NCBI GenBank assembly: GCA_013373015.1
Contig: JABXIQ010000018.1
Coordinates: 62,001-126,000 of the forward strand
Reading direction: 5' to 3'
DNA from: Kangiellaceae bacterium
GTDB lineage: Bacteria; Pseudomonadota; Gammaproteobacteria; Enterobacterales; Kangiellaceae
DNA length: 64,000 bases
Below are positions 50,675 through 59,644 of the stretch, piece by piece; position 1 is the stretch's first letter; the number at the start of each line of letters is the position of its first letter. Position numbers and translations under genes: made by a program. The notes below the pieces were generated by a model, which was given only the letters and a program-made list of their open reading frames with translations, did no database searches and had not been told where the DNA came from.

Positions 50675-50706
50675 AAATGGCTAGTAACGTTTCATTACTA
50701 GCCATG
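50675..50706 (-). terminator. Hairpin between argS and gabD
   Basis: ATGGCTAGTAA pairs with TTACTAGCCAT around a 7-nt loop (read on the minus strand), followed by TTTTC. It lies downstream of argS and just before the gabD start, so it may reduce read-through from argS. It also covers the alternative gabD start. Confidence 0.5.
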
Positions 50707-50776
50707 ATAAAGGATTTTGGACAAAGATTAAGTGAATATTTTTTATAAATTAGAACAAAATCTTATAACCGACGAT

Positions 50777-52543
50777 TTACATACGCTCTAGGGTTTCTAT
50801 TCCTAATAGTTGTAAACCTGTTTCAAGCTGTTCTAGGCAGATTTGGCTCAGGCGCAACAAGCTCTCCTGTTTTGCTTTATCCGGTTCGTTCATAATATGC
50901 TGTTTCTGATAAAACGAGCTGTATTCTTGCGCTAGATTGTATAAATGTTCACAAAGGAAATGAGGCGCTCGCTTCTCGACTGTTTTATCTAATGCTGAAG
51001 GAAACTCAAGCAACTTAAAGGTAAGTGAACGCTCGTTTTCTGAAGTGTCTAACAAGTTACCGGGTTTTGCATCTATCTCTTCTGCTTTGCGCAGGATGGA
51101 TTTTATTCTAGCAACTTGCATCAATAAATAAGGGCCTGTTTTACCCTCAAATTCACTGAATTTTTCGAGATCAAAAATATAATCTTTGATACGGAAATTA
51201 CGCAAATCAGCAAATTTTAATGTTGCAATGGCGACTTTATGTGCAATTTCTTCTTTTTCTTCAGCATCAAAATCAGCCCCAAAGTTCGATTCAGCAAGTT
51301 TTTTACGGGCTTCATCTTTCGCCATCTGGATAAGATCATGCAGCTTCATAACACCGCCAGAGCGGGTTTTGAAAGGCTTGCCGTCTTTGCCATTTACTGT
51401 GCCAAAATAACTATGTTCATATTCAGTATTGGCATTTAGCCCCATCAAATCTGCTGCGGCAAAAACTTGTTTGAAGTGCTGTTGTTGACGACCATCAACC
51501 ACATACAAGACTAAATTAGCATTATCATCATGCACACGTTCGTATAAGGTTGCTAAGTCAGTAGTTCCATACATCACTGCCCCATCAGACTTGCGTAAGA
51601 TCAAAGGCGGCATGATATTCTCACCCTCTTCGTCTCTAAAGGGAACGATTAACGCGCCTTGATCTACCAAAGAGATTTGCTTTTGCTCAAGCTGCGCAAT
51701 AACTTTTGGAATAAATGGATCGGCATCCGACTCCCCTTTCCATAGATCAAAACTCACGCCTAGCTCACCATAGTCACGCTTCAAAGTTGCAATGGAGACA
51801 CTTACAAAATGCTGCCATAATGCTCTATAACCTGAGCGGCCATTTTGTAGTTCAAGTGTCGCTTGGCGGGCTTTTTCGGCTGCTTCAGGATCGGTCTTAC
51901 ATAATCCAGACTCTTCTGGATAAATAACTTCTAAATCTTGAATGGTAACAGGTGATTTTTCGGGATATGAGCCAGTGTAATTTTCATCGAAATACACTAA
52001 ATCTGGCTGACGTTTTTTCAAGCCTTCGATTAACATGCCCATCTGCGTTCCCCAATCGCCAAGGTGCGCATCTGAAACGACGCTATACCCTTTGAATCGG
52101 AAAATACGCTGTAATGAATCACCAATAATAGCTGTACGTAAATGACCAACGTGCATTGATTTAGCAACGTTTGGTCCACCAAAATCAATCATGACTTTAG
52201 TTTGAGCTAAATCTTGCTGACAACCGAAGCTATCATCTTGGCCATAGTTTGTTAATTTAGCTGCTAAATAATCTGCTTTAACGAACACATTAATAAAACC
52301 AGGACGAACCACATCCACTTTTTCAATGAGGCCGTTGTCATTAAGTGCCGCAACAGCTTTTTCAGCTGTCACAAAAGGATTGCCTGCGCCGAGCTTGGCA
52401 GCAGCCATAGCACCATTACATTGATAATCCCCTAAATCAGGGCGGTTAGACCTTTGCACAGATCCCAATTCAAAAGGTAAATCCAATGAAGCAAAGGCTT
52501 GGCCAAATAGTTGACTTAAATCGTGTTCGATAGATGTGAGCAT
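50777..52543 (-). CDS. argS: Arginyl-tRNA synthetase
   Basis: A 588-aa class I aminoacyl-tRNA synthetase. The HIGH motif is HVGH in NVAKSMHVGHLRTAIIGDSL (about residue 128). The KMSK region is replaced by FKTRSGGVMKLHDL, as usual for ArgRS. The N-terminal Add-1 domain and C-terminal DALR anticodon domain (LCEHLYNLAQEYSSFYQ) are present. Length is normal. It is probably monocistronic or the first gene before gabD. Confidence 0.96.
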   Translation of the reverse strand: MLTSIEHDLSQLFGQAFASLDLPFELGSVQRSNRPDLGDYQCNGAMAAAKLGAGNPFVTAEKAVAALNDNGLIEKVDVVRPGFINVFVKADYLAAKLTNYGQDDSFGCQQDLAQTKVMIDFGGPNVAKSMHVGHLRTAIIGDSLQRIFRFKGYSVVSDAHLGDWGTQMGMLIEGLKKRQPDLVYFDENYTGSYPEKSPVTIQDLEVIYPEESGLCKTDPEAAEKARQATLELQNGRSGYRALWQHFVSVSIATLKRDYGELGVSFDLWKGESDADPFIPKVIAQLEQKQISLVDQGALIVPFRDEEGENIMPPLILRKSDGAVMYGTTDLATLYERVHDDNANLVLYVVDGRQQQHFKQVFAAADLMGLNANTEYEHSYFGTVNGKDGKPFKTRSGGVMKLHDLIQMAKDEARKKLAESNFGADFDAEEKEEIAHKVAIATLKFADLRNFRIKDYIFDLEKFSEFEGKTGPYLLMQVARIKSILRKAEEIDAKPGNLLDTSENERSLTFKLLEFPSALDKTVEKRAPHFLCEHLYNLAQEYSSFYQKQHIMNEPDKAKQESLLRLSQICLEQLETGLQLLGIETLERM

Positions 52544-52655
52544 TTTTAGTTGAACTAAATTACTGAAATTGGCGCTATTATACTGGTTTTAGAGCCCTTT
52601 CACAGGTCTAAAACCTAAATTTGCTGTATTTCAATTCTAAGCTAGACTTTGCCGA

Positions 52656-53363
52656 TTAGAGCTCGCTATTAACGATATAATTCTCAATAGTTGATTGAGT
52701 TTGTTTTAATAGTTGTAAACTTTTTTCATAATGAATCGCTAGAATGTCATGATTGCGACGAGTGTTATAAACCACTCCCAAGGCTTGCGGAGAACCGCTG
52801 AGAGCTGCAAAATCCACCTGCCACAAACCACCTTTGCCACTAGGATGCGGAACCATGGAAATAGTGTCTAAAATTAATGGAACCTTTCCAGAATCTGAAA
52901 AACGGCTTAATAACTGGGGCTCTAGTTTAAGTAAGCTGTAGAGTTTAACCAACTGAGCTTTTATGTTGACGTCTTTCAGAATTGCGAAATCACCAGAAGC
53001 TAACATCGAGTCATAGGCTGAATAGGTCATTGCAGAAAACGGAAACTGGTTCATACGCAAAATGGCCCATTTGAAATCATCTTTGCTTTTTTCAGTTAAG
53101 TTTCCCTTGATCAGCAAACCAAAAGCCATTTGCAACTCTTCAGATATTTGTTGGTGGTGCCGCAAGATAGCTTCAGCTTCCTTAATATTATGGCTGATAT
53201 CCTGCGAAATTTGCTTTAGGAGAAGAATTTCTTTGTTGCTATCATCACGCCCTTGTTGCCACTTGTTTACTTGCAAAGCAATAAAAATACCCAAAATAAC
53301 AACTACCAGATCAAGCAATAGAGCTAACCAATTTTGCTTTTTGATATTTAACAATAATTTCAT
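52656..53363 (-). CDS. Single-pass membrane protein of unknown function (DUF6090-like)
   Basis: A 235-aa protein. One N-terminal membrane helix (WLALLLDLVVVILGIFIALQVNKW, about residues 12-35) is followed by a helical, coiled-coil-like region (QDISHNIKEAEAILRHHQQ) and a soluble domain. The VVxxGIxIALQVNxW segment recurs in many marine bacterial proteins of the DUF6090 type. Function is unknown. It is last in a leftward run from the lipopolysaccharide cluster, 53 nt after the DUF924 gene. Confidence 0.72.
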   Translation of the reverse strand: MKLLLNIKKQNWLALLLDLVVVILGIFIALQVNKWQQGRDDSNKEILLLKQISQDISHNIKEAEAILRHHQQISEELQMAFGLLIKGNLTEKSKDDFKWAILRMNQFPFSAMTYSAYDSMLASGDFAILKDVNIKAQLVKLYSLLKLEPQLLSRFSDSGKVPLILDTISMVPHPSGKGGLWQVDFAALSGSPQALGVVYNTRRNHDILAIHYEKSLQLLKQTQSTIENYIVNSEL

Positions 53364-53416
53364 TGAGGCTCCTTAACCTAGCACTAGCGAGCGGTGTTTT
53401 TCTACTAATTATAAAG

Positions 53417-53959
53417 CTAAAAACTTGAGTTTGGTTGCTTTAGAAATTCAATTTCTTGTGGCGATGATTTTCGTCCTAATACTTTGTTGCGATGGGGATA
53501 GCGACCAAATTTGTCAATAATAGCTTTGTGCTTCAATTCAAAATCATAACCATAGCCAGTACCTAAACTTGAATATAATTCTACCGCTTTTTGATGGATG
53601 GCTTTCGACTCACTGTGCATAAAGGGCATATAAAGGAATTGGCGTTGTTGTTGGCTCAGTTTTTTATCATCAGCTGACGCAATAGCCCATTGTGACAAAC
53701 ACAAAGCAAGGCAGTCTGAGGCAAAGGCTTGTGGTGTATCACGAAACATATTGCGAGAAAATTGATCTAAAATGATGATTTCTGCTAAGCGCCCTTCAGC
53801 TGTTTCGCGCCAGCTTGATAACTCACCGGCATTAGCTTGTTGATGTAAATCTGAATATTTATCGATTAATAGTTGATCAAATTCAGGATCTTTAACCCAC
53901 CATTGCTTAGGTTTTAGTTCTTTAAACCAGAAGTTGATGATATCTTGCGAGTTTATCAT
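53417..53959 (-). CDS. DUF924 family protein
   Basis: A 180-aa protein with the DUF924 core: INFWFKELKPKQWWVKDPEFD at the N-terminus, LAEIILLDQFSRNMFRDTPQAFASD-type segment (here AEIIILDQFSRN), and FLYMPFMHSES. DUF924 proteins are helical-repeat proteins of unknown role. It is 20 nt downstream of the phosphatase gene, on the same strand. Confidence 0.87.
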   Translation of the reverse strand: MINSQDIINFWFKELKPKQWWVKDPEFDQLLIDKYSDLHQQANAGELSSWRETAEGRLAEIIILDQFSRNMFRDTPQAFASDCLALCLSQWAIASADDKKLSQQQRQFLYMPFMHSESKAIHQKAVELYSSLGTGYGYDFELKHKAIIDKFGRYPHRNKVLGRKSSPQEIEFLKQPNSSF

Positions 53960-53979
53960 TAAACTATCCTACCGCTTTT

Positions 53980-54462
53980 TCAAAACTGCTTTTTGATAAA
54001 GTCTAGTAAACCATCGCTAGCCAGTTCAATCAAATGCACCACTTCAGTGAAACCTTTTTCACCTCCATAATAGGGATCTGGAACCTCTTTTGCAGACAAA
54101 TGCGGTGCAAAATCAGCCAAAAACAACTTTAATTTATCATTGTAAACACTTGAATTTATTGCTTTTAGATCGCGCAGGTTAGCCTTGTCCATCGCAATCA
54201 GCAAATCAAATTTGTCATAATCCGGCAATGTGACTTTGCGCGAGCGAATGGTAGCTAAATCATAGCCCTGACGTTTCGCTTCAGCTTGAGAGCGAATATC
54301 TGGTGGCTCACCGATGTGATAAGCACTGGTTCCAGCAGAGTCTATAAGAATATCCTGCGCCAACCCTGCCTCGATAACTTTTTGACGAAAAACGCCCTCA
54401 GCCGTTGGAGAGCGGCAGATGTTACCGAGGCATACGAATAAAACTGAAAATTTATGGCTCAT
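53980..54462 (-). CDS. Low-molecular-weight protein-tyrosine phosphatase
   Basis: A 160-aa phosphatase. The catalytic loop C-x5-R-S is VCLGNICRSPTAEG near residue 10, and the general acid Asp is in VPDPYYGGEKGF (about residue 126). The start is set at the ATG at 54462 (SHKFSVLFVCLGN); an ATG at 54474 is the alternative. It could act on tyrosine kinases of polysaccharide synthesis, but that is inference. It lies 24 nt after kdsB. Confidence 0.9.
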   Translation of the reverse strand: MSHKFSVLFVCLGNICRSPTAEGVFRQKVIEAGLAQDILIDSAGTSAYHIGEPPDIRSQAEAKRQGYDLATIRSRKVTLPDYDKFDLLIAMDKANLRDLKAINSSVYNDKLKLFLADFAPHLSAKEVPDPYYGGEKGFTEVVHLIELASDGLLDFIKKQF

Positions 54463-54486
54463 TAGACTAGTCATTAAATAAATCGA

Positions 54487-55254
54487 CTATAACCGGTGGG
54501 TTCGATAGTAATTTTCCGCTGCAAGCAAATCCTCGAGTGTATCAACCCCTAAACCTGGTGCTTCTTTTGCTTGTTCGATATGAATGCTATAACCATTGGC
54601 CAATACTCTTAATTGCTCCAACGATTCAGCCACTTCTAATGCAGCAGGTGGCATTTTGACGTAATCGGCTAAAAAGCCAGCGCGATATGCGTAAATACCG
54701 ATATGACGTTGCATCAAGGATAAATCATTAACCTTACCCTCCTCGAAATGTCCGCGCTGCCAAGCAATTGGCGCTCTTGAGAAGTACAAAGCTTTGTTAT
54801 GTTGATCTGCAACGACTTTGACTACATTTGGATTAAAAACCTCTTCCGTTTTATCAATTGACGTTGATAAGGTTGCCATATGGCAATCAGAATCACGCAA
54901 GTTTTTAGCTACTTGACGAATATTTTCCGCAGAAATAAAGGGTTCATCACCTTGAACATTAACCACAATCGCATCATCTGCTAATTGCAAAAATTCGCAC
55001 ACTTCTGCCAAACGATCGCTGCCTGAAACATGATCTGCGCGCGTCAGACACACATCACCATCAAAGGATTTCACTGTGTCGACAATACGCTGATCATCCG
55101 TAGCTACAACTACCCTATCCGCTCCTGACATTAGCGCACGCTCATACACGTGTTGAATCATTGGCTTATTGCCTATCATTGCTAAAGGTTTACCAGGCAA
55201 GCGAGTTGAGGCATAACGGGCAGGAATAACTACGGTAAAATCATTAAATGGCAT
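54487..55254 (-). CDS. kdsB: 3-deoxy-manno-octulosonate cytidylyltransferase
   Basis: A 255-aa enzyme with the nucleotide-binding N-terminus VVIPARYASTRLPGKPLAMIGNKPMIQHVYERA, the Asp of IVVNVQGDEPFI, and HIGIYAYRAGFL. It activates Kdo as CMP-Kdo for lipid A-core assembly. It follows ycaR and lpxK on the same strand in the msbA-lpxK-ycaR-kdsB order seen in E. coli. Confidence 0.95.
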   Translation of the reverse strand: MPFNDFTVVIPARYASTRLPGKPLAMIGNKPMIQHVYERALMSGADRVVVATDDQRIVDTVKSFDGDVCLTRADHVSGSDRLAEVCEFLQLADDAIVVNVQGDEPFISAENIRQVAKNLRDSDCHMATLSTSIDKTEEVFNPNVVKVVADQHNKALYFSRAPIAWQRGHFEEGKVNDLSLMQRHIGIYAYRAGFLADYVKMPPAALEVAESLEQLRVLANGYSIHIEQAKEAPGLGVDTLEDLLAAENYYRTHRL

Positions 55255-55286
55255 CTTTAATCTCGATAGTGTAGCAATAAGGATTA

Positions 55287-55472
55287 CTAAAGTTTATCCA
55301 ACTCATCGCTTGAAACTTGTCGTGCCTGCTCTTCTAGCATCACAGGAATATCATCATTAATTGGATAAGCCAGCTTATCAAAGCGACAAATTAATTCATT
55401 ATTAGCTTTATGATATTTCAACTCACCTTTGCAGATTGGGCAAACTAAAATATCCAGTAAGTTATGATCCAT
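55287..55472 (-). CDS. ycaR: Trm112/YcaR family small protein
   Basis: A 61-aa protein with the N-terminal cysteine pair [13 protein letters not shown] and the block [21 protein letters not shown]. The family is a zinc-ribbon-like accessory, and bacterial members sit between lpxK and kdsB as here. Confidence 0.9.
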   Translation of the reverse strand: MDHNLLDILVCPICKGELKYHKANNELICRFDKLAYPINDDIPVMLEEQARQVSSDELDKL

Positions 55473-55502
55473 CGTTGACCTTTCGTTGTTTAATTTCGTT
55501 TA

Positions 55503-56504
55503 TCATGCAATATGACGTGTTATTGATTCAATTGAATGCAAAATTTGCACTTCAAGCTCTTTATCTAATTGTGCCTCAACTGGCAAAAAATACAAATCAT
55601 CAACGTCAAACTCGCGGCATTTCACTGCATCTTTCTCGGTCATCACTATCGGAAGTGACTGATTTTGCCGTATTCGTTCAATATCATCGGCTGTAAACTG
55701 ATGATGATCGGGGAAGCTGTGCTGAGAAAAATTAAAACCTAACCTTGCTAAGGTCGAATAAAAACGTTGAGGGTTGCCAATTGCAGCTACGGCATGGCAA
55801 TTCTTTTGAATGATTGCTTGAGTATCCAAAGAAACAGGCTGCCAATCGTTCATTTGCGTTATGCTTTTGGCTATTAACTGCATCGATTGACCATTAACAA
55901 CTTGAATATCGGCGCTATTTAAGCGAGACACAGGCTCTCTTAAGGGGCCAAAAGGCATTAACCAACCATTGCCAAACTGGCGTTGCCCGTCGATAACTAC
56001 AATTTCAAGATCCCGCTGCAGCTTATAATGTTGTAATCCATCATCACACAAGACTAGATCACAGCCAAGTTCGGCTAATTTTTCAGCGCCGCGGCTACGA
56101 TTGGGATCAACCACAATGGTTGCAGCTGTATGGTTATAGATCAAAAAAGGTTCATCGCCACACTCTTGTGGTTTAACCTGCTCAGTCATAAGTAATGGAT
56201 AATGGGCACTTTCGCCACCATATCCGCGAGTCACTAAGCCAACTTTAAGTCCTTGTTTCGACAACAATTTAATTAAATAAATCGCTAACGGTGTCTTGCC
56301 AGTTCCACCAACATTGATGTTACCTATAACAACTACTGGAACCGCAGGCTTATAAGACTTAAATATTCCCCACTGATAAAATTTACGGCGCAACCAGACT
56401 ATTACTCTAAGTAATAATTGTAACGGCAACAACAGCCATAACCACCAAACGGTAGGTCTGTACCAAAGATTTTCAAAGAATTGTTGGCTTTTAGAAATGG
56501 CCAT
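55503..56504 (-). CDS. lpxK: Tetraacyldisaccharide 4'-kinase
   Basis: A 333-aa membrane-associated kinase. The P-loop is GNINVGGTGKTPLAIYLI (about residues 61-78), followed by LVTRGYGGES, DEPFLI and LCDDGLQHYKLQRDLEIVVID. An N-terminal hydrophobic helix anchors it (VWWLWLLLPLQLLLRVIVW). It phosphorylates lipid A disaccharide at the 4' position. It follows msbA after 14 nt. Confidence 0.95.
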   Translation of the reverse strand: MAISKSQQFFENLWYRPTVWWLWLLLPLQLLLRVIVWLRRKFYQWGIFKSYKPAVPVVVIGNINVGGTGKTPLAIYLIKLLSKQGLKVGLVTRGYGGESAHYPLLMTEQVKPQECGDEPFLIYNHTAATIVVDPNRSRGAEKLAELGCDLVLCDDGLQHYKLQRDLEIVVIDGQRQFGNGWLMPFGPLREPVSRLNSADIQVVNGQSMQLIAKSITQMNDWQPVSLDTQAIIQKNCHAVAAIGNPQRFYSTLARLGFNFSQHSFPDHHQFTADDIERIRQNQSLPIVMTEKDAVKCREFDVDDLYFLPVEAQLDKELEVQILHSIESITRHIA

Positions 56505-56518
56505 GATGATTATTGCGA

Positions 56519-58270
56519 CTATTGCTCGCTAAACTGCATTTGATGTAGGTGCATATATTCGCCATTTTGCGCAAGCAGTTGTTGATGGGTTCCTGACTCG
56601 ACAATCGCGCCATCTCGTATGACTAAAATCTTGTCTGCATTTTCAATAGTCGATAATCGATGGGCAACCACTAGCGTTGTCCGATTTTGCATCAAAGTTT
56701 CCAGTGCCTCTTGGATATGACGCTCTGATTCCGTATCAAGCGCAGAAGTAGCTTCATCAAGAATAAGAATTGGAGCATCTTTAAGCATGGCTCGGGCAAT
56801 CGCTATACGTTGGCGTTGACCACCAGAAAGCATCACACCATTATCACCAACCACTGTATCTAGTCCTTGGGGTAATTGTTCAATAAACTCCCAAGCGTGA
56901 GCATGTTTAGCTGCCTGAATAATCGATGCTTCGCTAGCATCGTTTAAACCGCCGTAGGCGATATTATGCCGAATAGTGTTGTTAAACAGCACAACATTTT
57001 GAGAAACTGTGGCGATTTGATCGCGCAATGATTCAAGAGTTAGCTCTTGAATAGGAATGCCATCAATCAACAATTGACCATTATCAATGTTATAAAGTCT
57101 TTGTAATAAAGTTGCTATTGTGGTTTTGCCACTGCCAGATTTGCCAACTAATGCAATAGTTTCACCTGGTTGTGCAGCAAAACTGATCTGATTAAGGATA
57201 TTTGCGCCAGCTTCATAGGCAAAATCAACATTCTTAAACTCAATGGCACCTTCAGCTCTTTCTATAACAGTTTGACCTGTATCATCTTCATTAGGAAGAT
57301 CAATGATCTCAAACACAGATTGCGCTCCAGCAATACCTCGTTGCAAGTGGGTATTAACGTTACTGATTTCTTTTAATGGACGCAAAATCATTGCCATAAG
57401 CGTAATAAACGCGATCAGCTCACCACTCGTTAGTCGATCATTAAGCATTTCTAAACTGCCAAAATACATAATGGCAGCAAAGCCAATTCCTGCAATAAAC
57501 TGAATAACTGGAGATGCAACGCCCTTAGTCGCGATCAATTTCATATCTTGCTGGCGATTGCGATTCGCTTTATTTCTAAAATTGGCGATTTCTTTTTCTG
57601 TACCACCAAAAATTTTGATTACTTGGTTAGCTTTGATTGATTCTTCTGCGGCATGAGTGACGTCACCCACTACATTTTGGATATTACCACTGACTTTTTT
57701 TAAGCGGCGCGCGCTCACCTTAATCACCCAAGACACTACAGGCACCAAAATTAACAAAAACAAGGTTAAACGCCAGCTGGTTATCGCCATAAATGTCATA
57801 ATGAAAATTATGGTTCCGCCAGCTCGCAAGGCTAAGGTTATGGCATCTGAACTCGCCACAGCAACCTGCTCAGTGTTGAATGTTAAAGTCGATAGCAATT
57901 TACCAGGGGTTTTATCAGAGAAAAACGAAATTGGCTGACGAATATAGTGCTCATAAAGTTGTTCGCGCAAAGTTTGAACCACTTTTCGCCCAACCCAGCC
58001 CATACAGTATGTAGAGACAAAATTGAAGATGCCGCGTAGCAATATTGCGCCTAAAATAAACAGCGGAGTTTGCACTAAAAGAAAATGACGGTCGCGCTGA
58101 TTAATACCTTCATCAATCAAGTATTTAATTGAATTGACGAAACTGGTTTCCACAAGCGCAAAAAGAATGTTGGCAAAGACACCAATGATGAAAACCGTTT
58201 TATATTTTTTTGTATAAGTCAGTAGGCGCTTATAAATCTCGCCACTGGAATATTTTAATTCTTTGTTCAT
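56519..58270 (-). CDS. msbA: Lipid A export ATP-binding/permease protein
   Basis: A 583-aa half-transporter. Six membrane helices are in the first 310 residues. The ATPase follows with Walker A GKSGSGKTT (about residue 378), signature LSGGQRQR, and Walker B ILILDEATSALD. It flips lipid A across the inner membrane. The start overlaps the exbD stop by one base, so it is co-translated with exbBD. Confidence 0.94.
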   Translation of the reverse strand: MNKELKYSSGEIYKRLLTYTKKYKTVFIIGVFANILFALVETSFVNSIKYLIDEGINQRDRHFLLVQTPLFILGAILLRGIFNFVSTYCMGWVGRKVVQTLREQLYEHYIRQPISFFSDKTPGKLLSTLTFNTEQVAVASSDAITLALRAGGTIIFIMTFMAITSWRLTLFLLILVPVVSWVIKVSARRLKKVSGNIQNVVGDVTHAAEESIKANQVIKIFGGTEKEIANFRNKANRNRQQDMKLIATKGVASPVIQFIAGIGFAAIMYFGSLEMLNDRLTSGELIAFITLMAMILRPLKEISNVNTHLQRGIAGAQSVFEIIDLPNEDDTGQTVIERAEGAIEFKNVDFAYEAGANILNQISFAAQPGETIALVGKSGSGKTTIATLLQRLYNIDNGQLLIDGIPIQELTLESLRDQIATVSQNVVLFNNTIRHNIAYGGLNDASEASIIQAAKHAHAWEFIEQLPQGLDTVVGDNGVMLSGGQRQRIAIARAMLKDAPILILDEATSALDTESERHIQEALETLMQNRTTLVVAHRLSTIENADKILVIRDGAIVESGTHQQLLAQNGEYMHLHQMQFSEQ

Positions 58271-58683
58271 TATGGATTTTTTGGCTGCTGTGTGGCCAAG
58301 GTAAGGTTATTAAACCCTACTTGCCCTGCTGCGTCCATCACTGTAATTACCGCTTGATAAGGCGCATCCGCATCCGCATGGATAACCACAGGAGTCTTAT
58401 TATCGGTTGAAGATTGTAAAATTGCGGATTTAATGGTTTCTAGCTGCTTGTTTATCAAGCCTTCACCATTAACAAAGATCTCACCAGCTTTATTGATACT
58501 AACCTCAACAAGCTGTTGTTCTTGCTCTAGCATCTCTCCATTGGCTTCTGGTAGATCTAAACTAATTTTTGTTTCTTTTTTGAAACTGGTCGAGACCATA
58601 AAAAATATCAACAGCAAAAACACCACATCGATTAAGGGTGTTAAATTCAGCTGTAGGTCTTCTTTGCGTTTTTTAAGCCACAT
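58270..58683 (-). CDS. exbD: ExbD/TolR family biopolymer transport protein
   Basis: A 137-aa protein with one N-terminal membrane helix containing the proton-path Asp (LTPLIDVVFLLLIFFMVSTSF, about residues 15-35) and a periplasmic domain. With the adjacent ExbB-like protein it would form a proton-driven motor. Its place upstream of msbA is common in marine gammaproteobacteria. Confidence 0.92.
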   Translation of the reverse strand: MWLKKRKEDLQLNLTPLIDVVFLLLIFFMVSTSFKKETKISLDLPEANGEMLEQEQQLVEVSINKAGEIFVNGEGLINKQLETIKSAILQSSTDNKTPVVIHADADAPYQAVITVMDAAGQVGFNNLTLATQQPKNP

Positions 58684-58701
58684 AATAGATGATGAGCCTA
58701 T

Positions 58702-59418
58702 TTAATTAGCAGTGAAAATTTCACGTTCACCATGCAACACATCCACCATTTTTAAGGCTTCTTGCTCCATATCGGTGACCAGCTCTTCTACGCGGCGGGT
58801 AAAATGACGATGTAATACTAGCGCTGGAATAGCCACTGCCATGCCTGCAGCCGTAGTAATAAGTGCTTCTGAAATACCGCCAGCTAAAGCATCTGCGTTG
58901 CCCACACCTTGCACACGAATTACCGTAAAAACCTTAATCATACCAATCACAGTTCCTAGCAAACCAAGCAATGGAGCGACCAATGCAACCGAACCAAGAG
59001 TGTTAAGATAGCGCTCTAAACGAACCACAACGGCTCGCCCTGCTTCATTAATACTAGCTTTCATGGCTTCACGTCCATGTTGATGGTTAAGCAAGCCAGC
59101 AGTCAATACTTCTCCCAAAGCCGAACTGTTTTTTAGATCGCGCATCTTACTTTTATCAAATTGACCGTTTTTTATCCAAGTCCAAACCTGCGCCACCAAA
59201 TGTTTCGGCAAGATACGATCACGGCGCAACGTCCAAAATCGCTCAATGATGATGCCCATAGCGATAAGCGAACAAATGATAATTGGAACCATTGTCCAAC
59301 CACCTGCTTTAAGCAAGTCTAACAACATTCCAGTACCAGCAGAGCTTTGTTCAACTGTAGCGGAAGCCAAAACTGAATTAGTAGAAGCTATAACATGAGA
59401 TGTGAATAGCGTTGACAT
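58702..59418 (-). CDS. exbB: MotA/TolQ/ExbB proton channel family protein
   Basis: A 238-aa protein with three membrane segments: TMVPIIICSLIAMGIIIERFW (about residues 41-61), VALVAPLLGLLGTVIGMIKVF, and ALITTAAGMAVAIPALVLHR. The LGLLGTVIGMI block is the ExbB/TolQ signature. It pairs with ExbD 18 nt downstream. No TonB gene is nearby. Confidence 0.92.
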   Translation of the reverse strand: MSTLFTSHVIASTNSVLASATVEQSSAGTGMLLDLLKAGGWTMVPIIICSLIAMGIIIERFWTLRRDRILPKHLVAQVWTWIKNGQFDKSKMRDLKNSSALGEVLTAGLLNHQHGREAMKASINEAGRAVVVRLERYLNTLGSVALVAPLLGLLGTVIGMIKVFTVIRVQGVGNADALAGGISEALITTAAGMAVAIPALVLHRHFTRRVEELVTDMEQEALKMVDVLHGEREIFTAN

Positions 59419-59644
59419 GCGTCCCCTCGTAATTTTTATTCATCATAATCAGTGTTCATCTTGAATGAGGCCTTTTGGGCTTATCATTTTATATTAATTA
59501 TCTACACTAATTGATTGAAAAACATACAAATATATTTCTTATCAAACCATTTTGCAGTAGTCAAAAGCCAAGAGCAAGTGCTAATTAGCGACAACTGTGA
59601 TCCAGTTACTGACATTCGCATTAAGCAGAATGCTGTTTTGCGCA
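59419..59644. other. Intergenic region between exbB and comEC
   Basis: About 226 bp between two leftward genes. A weak ORF reading rightward runs into comEC and has no recognisable homology. The exbB promoter must lie here, but I cannot pick out convincing -35/-10 elements. Confidence 0.4.
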
